The notes: generated by a model not told the origin, from the sequence alone. A stretch of DNA of 64,000 nt from Myxococcus qinghaiensis (GCF_024198215.1 NZ_JAKCFA010000022.1:62001-126000), one strand, 5' to 3'; shown: positions 29,027-38,168, counted from the first letter of the stretch. Numbers and translations are program-made.

Positions 29027-29677
29027 ATGCGCAACAAGGTACTCGTCTTGCTCGGGCTGGTGCTCGTCTGTGGCATCACAGCCTCGGTCCTCTGTCACAA
29101 CCTCTGGGGGTACTACATCACGCCGCCGAGCGGCGCGAGCGTGATTGCCTCTTCACGTCGGCTGGAGGCTTTGACCCGTTTCAGGGTCGATCCCGGGGGA
29201 AAGGTGGAACGCGTTTCTGGACGCCCCATCATTCCGAGCGAATTCGTGGGGTGCACCCTGTTCGATTTCGATTCGCGGTGCATGAACGACAGGCTGATGG
29301 CCGCCGTATTGACGTTGCCTGGAGATACCGCCCGAGCTGAACCGTTGGAGTCTCTTCGTCATCAGATTGAGCGGACCTGTGGCGAATGGTCCACGGCCCG
29401 CTGGGGTGTCGCGATCTCGGTGCAGGATGCCGCGGGGCCGGCGCGCCTGATCAGCTGCACGGCCGGCGAAGTAACCAATGATCGCTACGCCCATCGGGAG
29501 GTCCTGTTCTCCGAAAGCGGGGAGCGGGAGGTGGCCTTCTTCTGGTACGAAGTTTCGGGGCTTGAGTTCCTCACGGTGACGTTTCTCTTCATCACGCTGA
29601 TGTTCGTGAGTTGTGGCCTGCTCGCATGTGGTTGGGGCGCGTGGAAGCTGAGGAAACTTCTCGCCGAACCGACTTGA
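29027..29677 (+). CDS. Membrane protein with N- and C-terminal helices
   Basis: A 216-aa protein with AGGAGG about 11 bases before the ATG. One hydrophobic helix at residues 4-25 and one at about 180-205 enclose a periplasmic, mostly beta domain containing four cysteines (VGCTL, SRCMN, RTCGE, ISCTA). The order helix-domain-helix and the short basic tail place both ends in the cytoplasm. No family recognised. Confidence 0.65.
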   Translation: MRNKVLVLLGLVLVCGITASVLCHNLWGYYITPPSGASVIASSRRLEALTRFRVDPGGKVERVSGRPIIPSEFVGCTLFDFDSRCMNDRLMAAVLTLPGDTARAEPLESLRHQIERTCGEWSTARWGVAISVQDAAGPARLISCTAGEVTNDRYAHREVLFSESGEREVAFFWYEVSGLEFLTVTFLFITLMFVSCGLLACGWGAWKLRKLLAEPT

Positions 29678-29911
29678 GCGTTGGCCGACGCGCGAGGGAG
29701 AGCTTCGGAGCCGAGCCTCAGAAGCGGACGCCTGGCAGCCCGAGGCACCTCGTCGGCGACCCCTGCTGCTCACATGTGGCCGGACGGCTGTACGGACAGG
29801 GAGCTGTATGTCATCTACTCTCCGGAGTCGCGCGGCGTCCTGGTGTTCGAACAGGACCATGCCCCGGGACTGCTGACGTCCAACTCGACAACGTTTCCCA
29901 CGGGAGCCCCT

Positions 29912-30577
29912 GTGCTTCTCTTGAAGACCATCGCTGTCCTCGCGCTGCTTTCGTCCACCCCGGCCGCCACGGCCGCCAGGCCCGCGAGCAGCTCCGGCTG
30001 CATGACCACCAACATCGAGACCGCGCTCCGCCACCTCTTCGAGCGTTACCCTGACGGAGGGCCCCTGCGCATCGGTAGCGACTCCGGCGACCCGCTCCCC
30101 CCGGACTTCATCGCGAAGTCGCTGAAGGTCCGCGATGTGCCGAACGGCTACGCGACCTTCGAGAGCCCGGACGCCATCGCGAGCTTCGAGGCCGCCCTCT
30201 TCAAGAACCCGACGGGATATCACCTGGTCATCGTGGCGTCGGGTGGGTCGGTGAACGACTTCACCGTGTTCCGCTGCACCCTGGAGGGGCTGACTACAGA
30301 TCCGTCCGCCTTGAAGATCTCCACCGAGGATGCCATCCGACTGTACGCGGACGCGGGGCTGCTCACCGCCGACGGAAAGGAGGGGACCGACAGGAAGACG
30401 CTCGAGGACTGGGCAGGGACCATCGTCACCCTGTCGCTGCCACGAAAGGGCAGGAGCATCGTCATCAAGGCGGATATCGAAGAGCCGCCCAGCATCTACG
30501 GAAAGAAGCTCGGAACGGTCGACTACGTGGACAGCAGATTCATCGTCAAATCACTCAAGAGCAAAGTCGCCCCTTGA
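29912..30577 (+). CDS. Secreted protein of unknown function
   Basis: A 221-aa protein. The GTG at 29912 follows GGGAG and opens a clean signal peptide (LLLKTIAVLALLSSTPAATAA), so I prefer it over longer starts. The mature protein has an alpha/beta pattern and few cysteines (SSGCMT, FRCTLEG), with basic residues increasing toward the C-terminus. No family recognised. The gene runs in the same direction as the membrane protein at 29027, 234 bp downstream of it. Confidence 0.55.
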   Translation: MLLLKTIAVLALLSSTPAATAARPASSSGCMTTNIETALRHLFERYPDGGPLRIGSDSGDPLPPDFIAKSLKVRDVPNGYATFESPDAIASFEAALFKNPTGYHLVIVASGGSVNDFTVFRCTLEGLTTDPSALKISTEDAIRLYADAGLLTADGKEGTDRKTLEDWAGTIVTLSLPRKGRSIVIKADIEEPPSIYGKKLGTVDYVDSRFIVKSLKSKVAP

Positions 30578-30629
30578 GGCGCGTGGGCACGGCGACCGTC
30601 GCGGTGACGCTCAAGGGGGGGCCGGTTGG

Positions 30630-31094
30630 TCAGTAGCGGGTGTGGACCTGCCCCTGGAGCGTGGTGTCGTCCGCCTGGCTCCACTGGACAGTGAAGCTGA
30701 GCTGGCACGTGATTCCGGTCTTGTATGTGAAAGGGACCTGCTGGCCGCACTGGATTCCCTGGGCGGCCAGGACGAGTCGGCCGCTCCGGGCCGTGTCGGT
30801 CACCTGGATGCTCCACGTCCCCTCCGGCGGCGCGGCGACCTGGAAATAGCCCGAGATGCTGACCCATGCGGTGACCTTCTTCTCGGTGGTGAGAGCGCCC
30901 TCCCCTCCCACGATGGGGATGCTGAAGGGCATGTCGACGGTCCCACCGAGCACCATGGCGGCCTTTGTCTCATCGCCCTCCGCGTCGACGTGATTGGCGA
31001 GCAGCACCTGCTGTTCGGGCGTCAGCTTCAGCCGTGCAGCGGTGGCCTCGCCCATCGCCTGGAGGCCCGCATCCAGGGTCATGGAGTTCTTCAT
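30630..31094 (-). CDS. Hypothetical soluble protein
   Basis: A 154-aa protein with a good GGGAGGAAGA site. The first 45 residues are helical (LQAMGEATAARLKLTPEQQVLL) and the rest is beta-rich, with VTAWVSISGYFQV and WSIQVTDTARSGRLVL. It has no signal peptide. The sandwich-like C-terminal half could be a binding domain. It is convergent with the gene at 29912 and divergent from the frameshifted lipoprotein. No family recognised. Confidence 0.6.
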   Translation of the reverse strand: MKNSMTLDAGLQAMGEATAARLKLTPEQQVLLANHVDAEGDETKAAMVLGGTVDMPFSIPIVGGEGALTTEKKVTAWVSISGYFQVAAPPEGTWSIQVTDTARSGRLVLAAQGIQCGQQVPFTYKTGITCQLSFTVQWSQADDTTLQGQVHTRY

Positions 31095-31310
31095 GGCGTC
31101 TTCCTCCCAGCAGAGTGAATGGCAACGTCGGGAAGTTCATTCCAAACATCCCCCGACATCGAGGAGGGTTCCTTGCCGCGCTGGCGCCGACTGTAAGGTG
31201 CTTCACAAGCGCCCGGTTCACCCAGCCACCGGCGCATGCGGGTCGCGGGCGTTGGTCCAAGCGGGCCCTGTCGATTTGCTCGCGAGAGCCGCTCCGCGTT
31301 AAGGGACGGC

Positions 31311-31990
31311 ATGACCCGATTCGAAAGCAGTGTCCCGCGGTTCTCCCGTGCGTTGTTCGTCGCGCTGTGCGTCTTCGTGGCGGCCTGTGACGACTCGGAC
31401 GACCCGACTTCGACTCCCATCGCCGAGGCGCGCGCGCAGGCGACGGGGACGCAGGCCACCATCGAGGGCTACGTCAGCGTCCAGCCCGGCGCGTTCGTCT
31501 CGGCCCTGGGCGACGAGGGCTTCGCGCTGCAGGACTCCACGGGCGGCGTCTACGTCAAGCTGGAGCAGAAGCAGTCGTTCAATCTGGCGCCCACGTCCGC
31601 GTCACCGGGACGCTCGACGAGCAGAACCAGCTGCGCATCCTGAAGGCCGAGCCCGAGGACGTGGAGCTGCTGAGCGGCTCCAAGGCCGTCTCGGCCAAGG
31701 ACGTAACCACCGGCTCCGTCAACGAGTCCGTCGAAGGTCAGCTCATCGAGGTGACGGGCGACGTGACGCAGACGTTCCAGGACGATTCGCCCTACGGCTA
31801 CAAGCTCTACGTGAATGACGGCTCGGGCGAGGTGCAGGTGTTCGTCCACGCCTCGGCCGGCTTCGACGCGAGCGCGCTGCAGGCGCTGAAGCTGGGAGAC
31901 ACCCTCACCGTGGTGGGGCTGGCCGCCCAGTACGAGACCACCTACGAGGTGGCGCCCCGGTCTCCCGCGGACCTGACCGTCTCGCCCTGA
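31311..31990 (+). pseudogene. OB-fold lipoprotein gene broken by a one-base deletion
   Basis: The frame opens with AAGGGA and ATG at 31311, giving a lipoprotein signal (FVAACDDSDDP) and the first half of an OB-fold domain (ATIEGYVSVQPGAFVSAL). At 31585-31588 one base is missing: an extra G in CTGGCG would join it to the second frame and restore NLGAHVRVTGTLDEQNQLRI. The second half runs on with QLIEVTGDVTQTF and ends at 31990. Restored length is about 226 aa with two OB-like halves. It is either a recent pseudogene or an assembly/sequencing error in a GC-rich run. Related OB-like sequence occurs inside the 915-aa lipoprotein. Confidence 0.75.
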
Positions 31991-32275
31991 GTGACGCCTC
32001 CACGAGCGGCGTGGGCGCGTCCCTGGAGTTCGCAGCGACCGGTCGGCCGGTAGCGCCGCGGCTGGGCGTCTTCATCACCTTCAGAGATGGGCTGATGGCG
32101 GGCGAGCGATTCCGTCAGGTTTCGCGAGCCATTGCCGCCCTGGCTGGCCTCCTCAGAAGGTGCTGGGCCCCCTGGAGCCCCCCCGGGCGTGAAACGCTCA
32201 CAAGGATACGTCTTTGCTCCCATTCCCTACACCGTGGTGTTCATCCTTGAGGGAGTGTCCTAACGAGGGACGGAA

Positions 32276-33355
32276 ATGAGTCAAAAGCAACCTGAGCGCA
32301 CCCAGACCGATGACAGCCTTCGCAGCGAGCGGGCGAGGACGGACCGAGAGCTGGAAAAGAAGCGGGCCTCCATCGAGGAGGACTCGGACGAGGTCCTGGC
32401 CCGCGCCAATGACCGCGCGGATGAGGTGCTCAAGTCAGCCCGCGCGAAGGCCGACACGGCAGGCCTGGGCTCCAGCGCGGCGCTCGAGGTCGAGCGGACA
32501 GCAGAGGACCGCGCCCTGGCCGAGGAGCGCACCACGAAGGCCGCTCAACTGACCAGCGAGCGCGACGAGCGGCGGCGAGCCCTCGCTGAGCTGCTCCGCT
32601 TCGAGCGTGAAGTGACCGACAAGGACCTGTTGCTCGAGCGCAGGGGAGCCGACGCCGCACTGGTCACCCGCGATGAATTTCTCGGGATGGTCAGCCATGA
32701 CCTCCGCTCGTTGCTGGGTGGCATCGCGGTGAGCACGTCCTTCCTGTTGAAGGAGGCGCCCGACGACGACAGTGGCAAGAAGGTCGTGAAACGGGCCGAG
32801 GGCATCCAGCGCTTCACGGCGCGCATGAACCGCCTCCTCAGCGACCTGCTGGACGTCGTCAGCATCGAGGCCGGCCAGCTCCACGTGCGTCCCGCGCCTG
32901 ACGACGCCACCCAAGTGCTGCGGGAGTCGGTCGACATCTTCCAACCCGCCGCCACGGCTCAAGGCATCTCGCTCTCCCTGGCCGGACCTCCCGGTCCGCT
33001 CCTCGCGAACTTCGACCACGAGCGCATCCTCCAGGTCCTCGCGAACCTGCTGAGCAACGCCCTGAAGTTCACGAAGGAAGGCGGCCGGATCGAGCTTCGC
33101 GCGGAAGCACAGGGCCCACAGTGCGAGATCTCCGTCACCGATACCGGCTCGGGAATTCCGCCGGACCAACTGGACACCGTCTTCGAGCGGTTCAGCCAGG
33201 TGAACAAGTTCGATCGCCGCGGGCACGGGCTCGGGTTGCACATCTCCAAGTGCATCGTCGAGGCGCATGGCGGGCGAATCTGGGTGGAGAGCGGCATCGG
33301 CACCGGCAGCACGTTCCGCTTCACGCTGCCCCTCGTGAAGCAGGAGCAGGGCTGA
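32276..33355 (+). CDS. Soluble hybrid-type sensor histidine kinase with coiled-coil N-terminus
   Basis: A 359-aa protein with GAGGGACGG before the ATG. Residues 1-125 are an Arg/Glu/Ala-rich coiled coil without any transmembrane helix. The HisKA box has the phospho-acceptor His141 (EFLGMVSHDLRS). The HATPase domain shows the N box (LSNALKFTKEGG), G1 (DTGSGIPPDQ), the F box (FERFSQ) and G2 (GHGLGLHISK). The kinase should therefore sense a cytoplasmic or partner signal. No response regulator lies next to it, which is common for orphan kinases of myxobacteria. Confidence 0.92.
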   Translation: MSQKQPERTQTDDSLRSERARTDRELEKKRASIEEDSDEVLARANDRADEVLKSARAKADTAGLGSSAALEVERTAEDRALAEERTTKAAQLTSERDERRRALAELLRFEREVTDKDLLLERRGADAALVTRDEFLGMVSHDLRSLLGGIAVSTSFLLKEAPDDDSGKKVVKRAEGIQRFTARMNRLLSDLLDVVSIEAGQLHVRPAPDDATQVLRESVDIFQPAATAQGISLSLAGPPGPLLANFDHERILQVLANLLSNALKFTKEGGRIELRAEAQGPQCEISVTDTGSGIPPDQLDTVFERFSQVNKFDRRGHGLGLHISKCIVEAHGGRIWVESGIGTGSTFRFTLPLVKQEQG

Positions 33356-33363
33356 AACGCAAT

Positions 33364-33394
33364 CGGGGGACGGGTCACCTGGACCCGTCCCCCG
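33364..33394. terminator. Bidirectional hairpin terminator
   Basis: A perfect 13-bp inverted repeat (CGGGGGACGGGTC / GACCCGTCCCCCG) with a 5-base loop, located between two converging genes (stops at 33355 and 33413). It can serve both. Confidence 0.75.
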
Positions 33395-33412
33395 AAGTTC
33401 AGCGCCCCAGTG

Positions 33413-34858
33413 CTAGCGGGGAGGCTGCGTGACGGTGGCCTTCTGCAGGGCCACCTGCGTCTGCGACAGGATGCGGCCGTTCATCGTCGCGCCCGTCTCC
33501 AGCGTGACGTCGGTCTTGCAGAGCAGGACACCCTCGAAGTGCGAGCCGGCGCCCAACGTCGTCCGGCCGGCGACCTGCCAGAAGATGTTCTTCGCCTGCG
33601 CGCCGCCGCTCAGGGTGATGCGCTGGGCGGCGCTCACCGTCAGGTCTCCCGTGGTCTGGAAGATCCACACGTCATTCGCGCCGCCGGAAATCGTCACGTT
33701 CGTCGGCAGGGTCACCGTGCTCGTCCACTTGTAGAGCCCCGGCGCCAGGGTCCTCCCGCCGATGTCGCCCGTGCCCAGCTCGAGGAAGTCGGGCGTCGGC
33801 CGGCTGGCGGCGTCGGTGTAGGCGCCCTCCATGTTGCCCACCGCCGTGGTCAGGTTGGAGGGCGTCGGCACCGCGTAGTTGGCGGCATAGGCCCTGCCGA
33901 CAAGCTGCGGGGAGGTGGCGAAGATGTTCGTGGCGTCCGCGACCAGCGAGAAGCCCGTGAGGTAGCTCGCGGCGGCCGGGCCGAGCCCGATGTCGCCCGT
34001 CACCGAGGAAGCAGGAACCGTCGAGACGCCCGTCTTGGCCAGGATGGCGTAATTGGCGGCCGTCCCCAGCGACACCGGCATGGGCCCCAGCGCGGCCGAG
34101 GCGCCCGTCGTGAAGCTCCACGTGAAGGCGGCCTCCAGGCGATTGCCATTCAGGTCCTTGACGTCCGTGCTCACCGAGGCCGTGAGGATGGCACTGGAGG
34201 CCAGCGCGCTCCCGGGGGTGAACGTCGCGGTGGTACCGGGGCCGTAGACCACGGTGCCAGTCACCGGCGTGGCGCCCTGCCGGACGGTGAAGGTGGTGGA
34301 GGTGAGGGTGAGCGGGTCCATCGCCTCGTTGAAGCTCACCGTGACCTTCCGGTTGGTGGCCACACCGGCGCTCTCGGCGGCGGGGGTCGTCGAGCTGACC
34401 TGGGGCGGGAGGGTGTCCGCCGCCACGCCCGTCGTGAAGCTCCAGGAGCGGGCCGCCGCGAGGCTCGTACCTTCCGCGGACTTCGCTCCGGTGGTGACGG
34501 TGGCGGTGTAGACGCTGCTCGCGGTCAGGCTGCTGGAGGGCGTGAAGGTCGCCGTCCTTCCATCGGCGCTGGTCGCCACCGTTCCCGTGACGGCGGTCGT
34601 CCCCTGCTTCAGCGTGAAGGTCGTCCCGGTGAGGGCGTCCATGGCCAGGTCGAAGGAGGCGGAGAGCGTGGCGTTGAGCGGCACGCTGGTGGCGCCGTCC
34701 ACGGGGGTGGTCGCGGTGAGTGTCGGCGCTGGCGTCGGCTCGGGGTCATCCGTCCCCCCGCAGGCGGTGATGGCGAGCGTCAGCAGGGCGAGGCCCAGCC
34801 GGGTCGCGAGGGTGCTTTGGATGGACGGGTGGCGTGAAGTGAAGGGAAAGAAAGTCAA
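33413..34858 (-). CDS. Lipoprotein with two bacterial Ig-like domains and a DUF3494 ice-binding-type domain
   Basis: A 481-aa protein; the best start is a TTG, with CGGAG 5 bases upstream, opening a signal that ends in the lipobox LAITACGG. Residues about 45-145 and 150-250 are two SbsA/Big_5-type Ig-like repeats (TPVDGATSVPLNATLSASFD; FTPSSSLTASSVYTA). Residues about 260-478 are a DUF3494 domain: LGTAANYAILAKTGVSTV, SVTGDIGLGP, LAPGLYKW and a repetitive beta-helix end with GAQAKNIFWQVAG and GATMNGRIL. DUF3494 includes the proven ice-binding proteins, but also many proteins from mesophiles where an adhesive role is suspected. Confidence 0.88.
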   Translation of the reverse strand: MTFFPFTSRHPSIQSTLATRLGLALLTLAITACGGTDDPEPTPAPTLTATTPVDGATSVPLNATLSASFDLAMDALTGTTFTLKQGTTAVTGTVATSADGRTATFTPSSSLTASSVYTATVTTGAKSAEGTSLAAARSWSFTTGVAADTLPPQVSSTTPAAESAGVATNRKVTVSFNEAMDPLTLTSTTFTVRQGATPVTGTVVYGPGTTATFTPGSALASSAILTASVSTDVKDLNGNRLEAAFTWSFTTGASAALGPMPVSLGTAANYAILAKTGVSTVPASSVTGDIGLGPAAASYLTGFSLVADATNIFATSPQLVGRAYAANYAVPTPSNLTTAVGNMEGAYTDAASRPTPDFLELGTGDIGGRTLAPGLYKWTSTVTLPTNVTISGGANDVWIFQTTGDLTVSAAQRITLSGGAQAKNIFWQVAGRTTLGAGSHFEGVLLCKTDVTLETGATMNGRILSQTQVALQKATVTQPPR

Positions 34859-34861
34859 GAA

Positions 34862-34990
34862 GGCTCCGAGGGGGGACCCACCTGGACGAAGCGCAGCGAT
34901 GCGCTTCCAGTCCAGGGTGGTTCGTGGGGGATGAATCCTTTGCCCCGAGCGAGTCTCGCCAGGGAAGGTTCTGCTACCAACCTAAGACAG
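34862..34990 (-). promoter_or_regulatory. Structured 5' leader of the DUF3494 lipoprotein gene
   Basis: Between the TTG start and about 130 bp upstream, the - strand can fold into a strong hairpin (34878-34920): an outer CCACC-TGGAC stem with one bulge and a continuous inner stem GAAGCGCA/TGCGCTTC closed by a 4-base loop. Just upstream is a second G4/C4 stem (34926-34946) containing GGGGCAAAGG. The arrangement immediately before the ribosome-binding site suggests control of translation. It recalls cyclic-dinucleotide riboswitches only loosely. Confidence 0.35.
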
Positions 34991-35097
34991 GAATTGCCCA
35001 CGTCAAGGCAGCGGGGTGAGCAATTCGAGAGGTCAGCAGCGACAATGACTCCTCCCACGAAGCCGTGATGCGACGTGGTGCCGAGAAAGCCGGTGCG

Positions 35098-35805
35098 TCA
35101 GTTCGCGGTGGCGGCCTGGGCGGACGGCGCGCGGCACAGCTCCAGGAGCTTCTTCTTCTCGACGGCCGAGGCGCTCGCCCAGTCCGGATGCTCCGAGGCG
35201 ACGCAGGTCGGCTGGGAGGGGGCCTCGGGCGGAGCCTCCGGCCTGGCGATCAACGCACCAGGGCCGCTGGTCTGCCCCAACTCCAGCTCCAGCAGCATGC
35301 CGCGGATGGCCTCCGCCTCCTCCTTCCCGGTCATCTGGTGCCGGCCATTCCAGAGCGAGTCGACGACGACATTCTCGTCGCAGCTCGGCACCCAGGCGGG
35401 AGGGGCGTCACTGCACACCGCGTGGCCATCCATGGTGGGCTTGCCAATCAAGTCCATCCGGGTGACGCCGTCCTCGCGTGGCGTCAGCAGCACGAAGAAC
35501 ACGGACCCCACCGTTTTCGTGGTGCCGCTGACGATGTCGCTCCCCGACACCGTGGTCATCGCCGTGCGCTGTCCCTTGAAGACGTAGACGAGGCTCCCGT
35601 CCCTGCGTACCTGCTTCTCCGTCACCGGGAAGCCGCGCTTGCTCATCAACTCCGTGAGGCGTCGCGCGGCGTCGTCCGTGCCTCCTTGGAGGAGTGCCTC
35701 GGACTCCTTCGCATCCAGGAATGAGCGACTGCTGGTCCGAATGCTGGAGATGCAGCCGCTGCCCAGAATCACCATGCCCGCCAGGGCCCATGCTTGGATT
35801 TTCAT
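35098..35805 (-). CDS. Lipoprotein of unknown function
   Basis: A 235-aa protein (ATG at 35805; an in-frame ATG six codons upstream is an alternative). Lipobox in MVILGSGCISS. The mature part has an alpha/beta domain with VRRDGSLVYVFKGQRTAMTTVSGSDIVSG and a conserved-looking DGHAVCSDAPPAWVPSCDEN disulphide loop. The C-terminal 45 residues are Ala/Pro/Glu-rich. Probably periplasmic-face attached. No family recognised; small lipoproteins of this kind are abundant in myxobacteria. Confidence 0.7.
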   Translation of the reverse strand: MKIQAWALAGMVILGSGCISSIRTSSRSFLDAKESEALLQGGTDDAARRLTELMSKRGFPVTEKQVRRDGSLVYVFKGQRTAMTTVSGSDIVSGTTKTVGSVFFVLLTPREDGVTRMDLIGKPTMDGHAVCSDAPPAWVPSCDENVVVDSLWNGRHQMTGKEEAEAIRGMLLELELGQTSGPGALIARPEAPPEAPSQPTCVASEHPDWASASAVEKKKLLELCRAPSAQAATAN

Positions 35806-36005
35806 GGGAAGACGCCCTAGCATTTGCCATTCCAGCCCCGTCGCTCGTCAGGCTTTCGAGCGGAGGGGGCCCCGGCACCGCATCCACACCCCGCGTGTCT
35901 GAGGTCAGACCTTGCGGCGGGCTGGTGCGTGGATGCGGATTCCGCAGGTTTTGCGGAATTCGCACTGCCATTTCTTCCACGCGGGTGTCTCCACCCGCGT
36001 CCAGC

Positions 36006-36488
36006 TCAGGGCTCGGCGAAGCCTTCGCGCACCCACGCGTTGGCGGCGTCTCTGTTGAACTTGAAGTTCATGGGCACGCGATGCTTCGCGACGGTCGCGC
36101 CCGCGTCGTCGGTGGCCGAGAGCAGCGCGTGGGGATCATACTCATCGGCCACGAGCTCGAGCCGGACTTCGTACCAGCGGCCCTCCCAGGCGATGGAGAG
36201 CTTCTTGGTCATCGCCTGGTCGTGCTGTCGCGCGGAGCGGTCGAGGACCTCCGAGGCCGTCTTCACGAAGGTCGCGAACGCGGGTGCATCGAAGGGCTTG
36301 GGGTTCTTCTTGTCGCGGCCCATCACCCACGGACTGATGAGGACGGGCTCGGGGATCCCCTGCTTGCGGATCTCCACGGCCCAGCCGTCATCCTCCTCGT
36401 TCTTGATGACCCGGGCCGACCAGCCATTCTTCCGCCAGAACGTGGGCTCCATCACTTCAGGCTCAGCAGGTGTGCTCTCGGCGCTCAT
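36006..36488 (-). CDS. Hypothetical soluble protein
   Basis: A 160-aa protein without signal peptide or membrane helix. Alternating strands and charged turns (FWRKNGWSARVIKNEEDDGWAVEI, WEGRWYEVRLELVADEYDP) suggest a small beta-rich fold. It resembles conserved myxobacterial hypotheticals that carry no functional clue. It lies between the lipoprotein at 35098 and the P450 gene on the same strand. Confidence 0.65.
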   Translation of the reverse strand: MSAESTPAEPEVMEPTFWRKNGWSARVIKNEEDDGWAVEIRKQGIPEPVLISPWVMGRDKKNPKPFDAPAFATFVKTASEVLDRSARQHDQAMTKKLSIAWEGRWYEVRLELVADEYDPHALLSATDDAGATVAKHRVPMNFKFNRDAANAWVREGFAEP

Positions 36489-36694
36489 GGGGATTCGTCA
36501 TACCTCCGATGGCCATTTGCCAGAGCAGAGAATGAGTCTTCCCCCGCACCATGGAAGTCGACCGGGCGCTCGACCTCCTCGCGGCCGAGCGCTCCTCGCA
36601 ACGATGCTCGCTCGACGGGAGGCTGCGGGATTCGAGCCGCCGGCTGCGTCCGGAGCGCTTGCTCCCGCTTGATTTCCGTAGGAGTTCCAGTCGC

Positions 36695-37981
36695 TTACGT
36701 TGCTTCCGGCTCCGTACCGCCAGCCGGGGTCGCGTGGACATCCCACGCGACCTCCAGGCTCTCGTGCCTCCTGACGGTGACGCTCCTCAAGAAGCCCGGC
36801 GTCTGCCCTGGCACGAGCCGGAGCCCCGGGAGACTCCGGAGCAGGGCCTCCAGCGCCAGACGTGCCTCAAGCCTTGCGAGCGGCGCTCCAATGCAGAAAT
36901 GGAGCCCCTGCCCGAAGGCGAGGTGCTTCTTGACGTCGGGCCGCCGGACGTCGAAGCGCTCCGGCTCGTGGAACCGGGCCTCGTCGCGGTTGGCCGACGC
37001 GTAGACGATTCGGATGTGGGCTCCCTTGGGAATGGGAACGCCCCCCAGCTCCACCGCCTCCAGCGCGGTCCGGAACATGGCATGCACGGGGGAGCTCATC
37101 CGCACCGCCTCTTCGACGGCGCCCGCGATGAGGCCCGGGTCGTCCCGAAGGGCCCGCAGCTGCTCCGGATGCTCCAGCAGGAGCTCCACCGCTCCCACGA
37201 TGAGGCCCGCGGTCGTCTCGTGCCCCGCGAAGTGCACCTGCATCAGCATGCTCACGAGCTCCGCCATGCTCATGGGCGGCGTCATCCCCTGAGAGCCGGT
37301 GACGATGTCGCTCAGCAGGTCCTCCCGGGGAGACGTCTTTCGCTCCTCGAGCGCCGCGGCGAGGTAGCGCTGGAAGTCGACCACGCCTCGCGCGCAGGCG
37401 ACCTGGTGCTCGATGGGGCCATGCGCCGCGAGGACCGTGGTCAGCTCGTCGGACCAGCGCCGGAACCTGTGGATGTCCGAGCGAGGGATGCCGAGAATCT
37501 CCGCGATGATGCTGGCCGACAGCGGATGGGCGAACCGGAGGAACAGGTCCACCCTCCCCTCCTTCCGGAAGGAGTCGATGAGTTCGTCCACGAGGGCGCG
37601 GATGAAGGGTTCCTTCTCCGCGAGGCGCCGCCCGGTGAAGGCCTTGCTGACGAGGCTCCGGAAGCGCGAATGCGCTGGCGGATCATTGTCGACGAGGCTG
37701 GGGACCAGGGGGTAGCCGTCCATCAGCGCGGCAACCACCTCCGGAGGCGTCGTCGCGGCGCCCACGGTGATGGACTCGGCCGACGAGAAGCGCGCGGTAT
37801 CGGCGACCACGGCGCTGATGTCTTCATGGCGCGTCACCACCCACGCCCCCAGCGCCGGGCTGAAGAACACCGGCTCCTCCCTCCGTGCCCGCGCGAGGAA
37901 CGGGTGGGGATTCTCGAGATGGGGAGAGTCGAGCGGGCGGTACTCGGACCCGAGTCCTGAAGCGGCGCTGTCCTTGAACAT
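36695..37981 (-). CDS. Cytochrome P450
   Basis: A 428-aa soluble bacterial P450, normal length for the CYP107/CYP102-like class. Motifs are all present: I-helix oxygen-activating FAGHETT (251-257), ExxR (Glu291, Arg294) and the haem-binding FGQGLHFCIG with thiolate ligand Cys363. The ATG is preceded by a GAGTGAGG-type site. It needs a ferredoxin and reductase from elsewhere, none being encoded here. Substrate unknown; similar isolated P450s act on secondary metabolites, fatty acids or terpenes. Confidence 0.95.
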   Translation of the reverse strand: MFKDSAASGLGSEYRPLDSPHLENPHPFLARARREEPVFFSPALGAWVVTRHEDISAVVADTARFSSAESITVGAATTPPEVVAALMDGYPLVPSLVDNDPPAHSRFRSLVSKAFTGRRLAEKEPFIRALVDELIDSFRKEGRVDLFLRFAHPLSASIIAEILGIPRSDIHRFRRWSDELTTVLAAHGPIEHQVACARGVVDFQRYLAAALEERKTSPREDLLSDIVTGSQGMTPPMSMAELVSMLMQVHFAGHETTAGLIVGAVELLLEHPEQLRALRDDPGLIAGAVEEAVRMSSPVHAMFRTALEAVELGGVPIPKGAHIRIVYASANRDEARFHEPERFDVRRPDVKKHLAFGQGLHFCIGAPLARLEARLALEALLRSLPGLRLVPGQTPGFLRSVTVRRHESLEVAWDVHATPAGGTEPEAT

Positions 37982-38168
37982 GCGTGCTGACCTCACTCAA
38001 AGGTTCGTCGGGTGTTCAGTGCGGAGGGGCGGCCACGCGAATCCTAACAGGCCCGCAAGGCGCTCCCGCGTCCCGACGCGACATGACGAGGCGGGACTGG
38101 AGCGGCGCCGCCTGTCGCCTCCGGGTGGTAGGTTGTCGTCACCTACCTTCTTCGAACAGGGCGTGAGG

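Noticed and set aside
32011..32250. A 79-aa + strand frame between the OB lipoprotein and the histidine kinase
   Set aside because: No ribosome-binding site, no motif and poor composition; the 285-bp gap shows no other feature that I can name.
36620..36660. A tRNA-like T-arm string (GGATTCGAGCC type) near the P450 gene end
   Set aside because: No matching acceptor, D or anticodon stems could be drawn around it on either strand.
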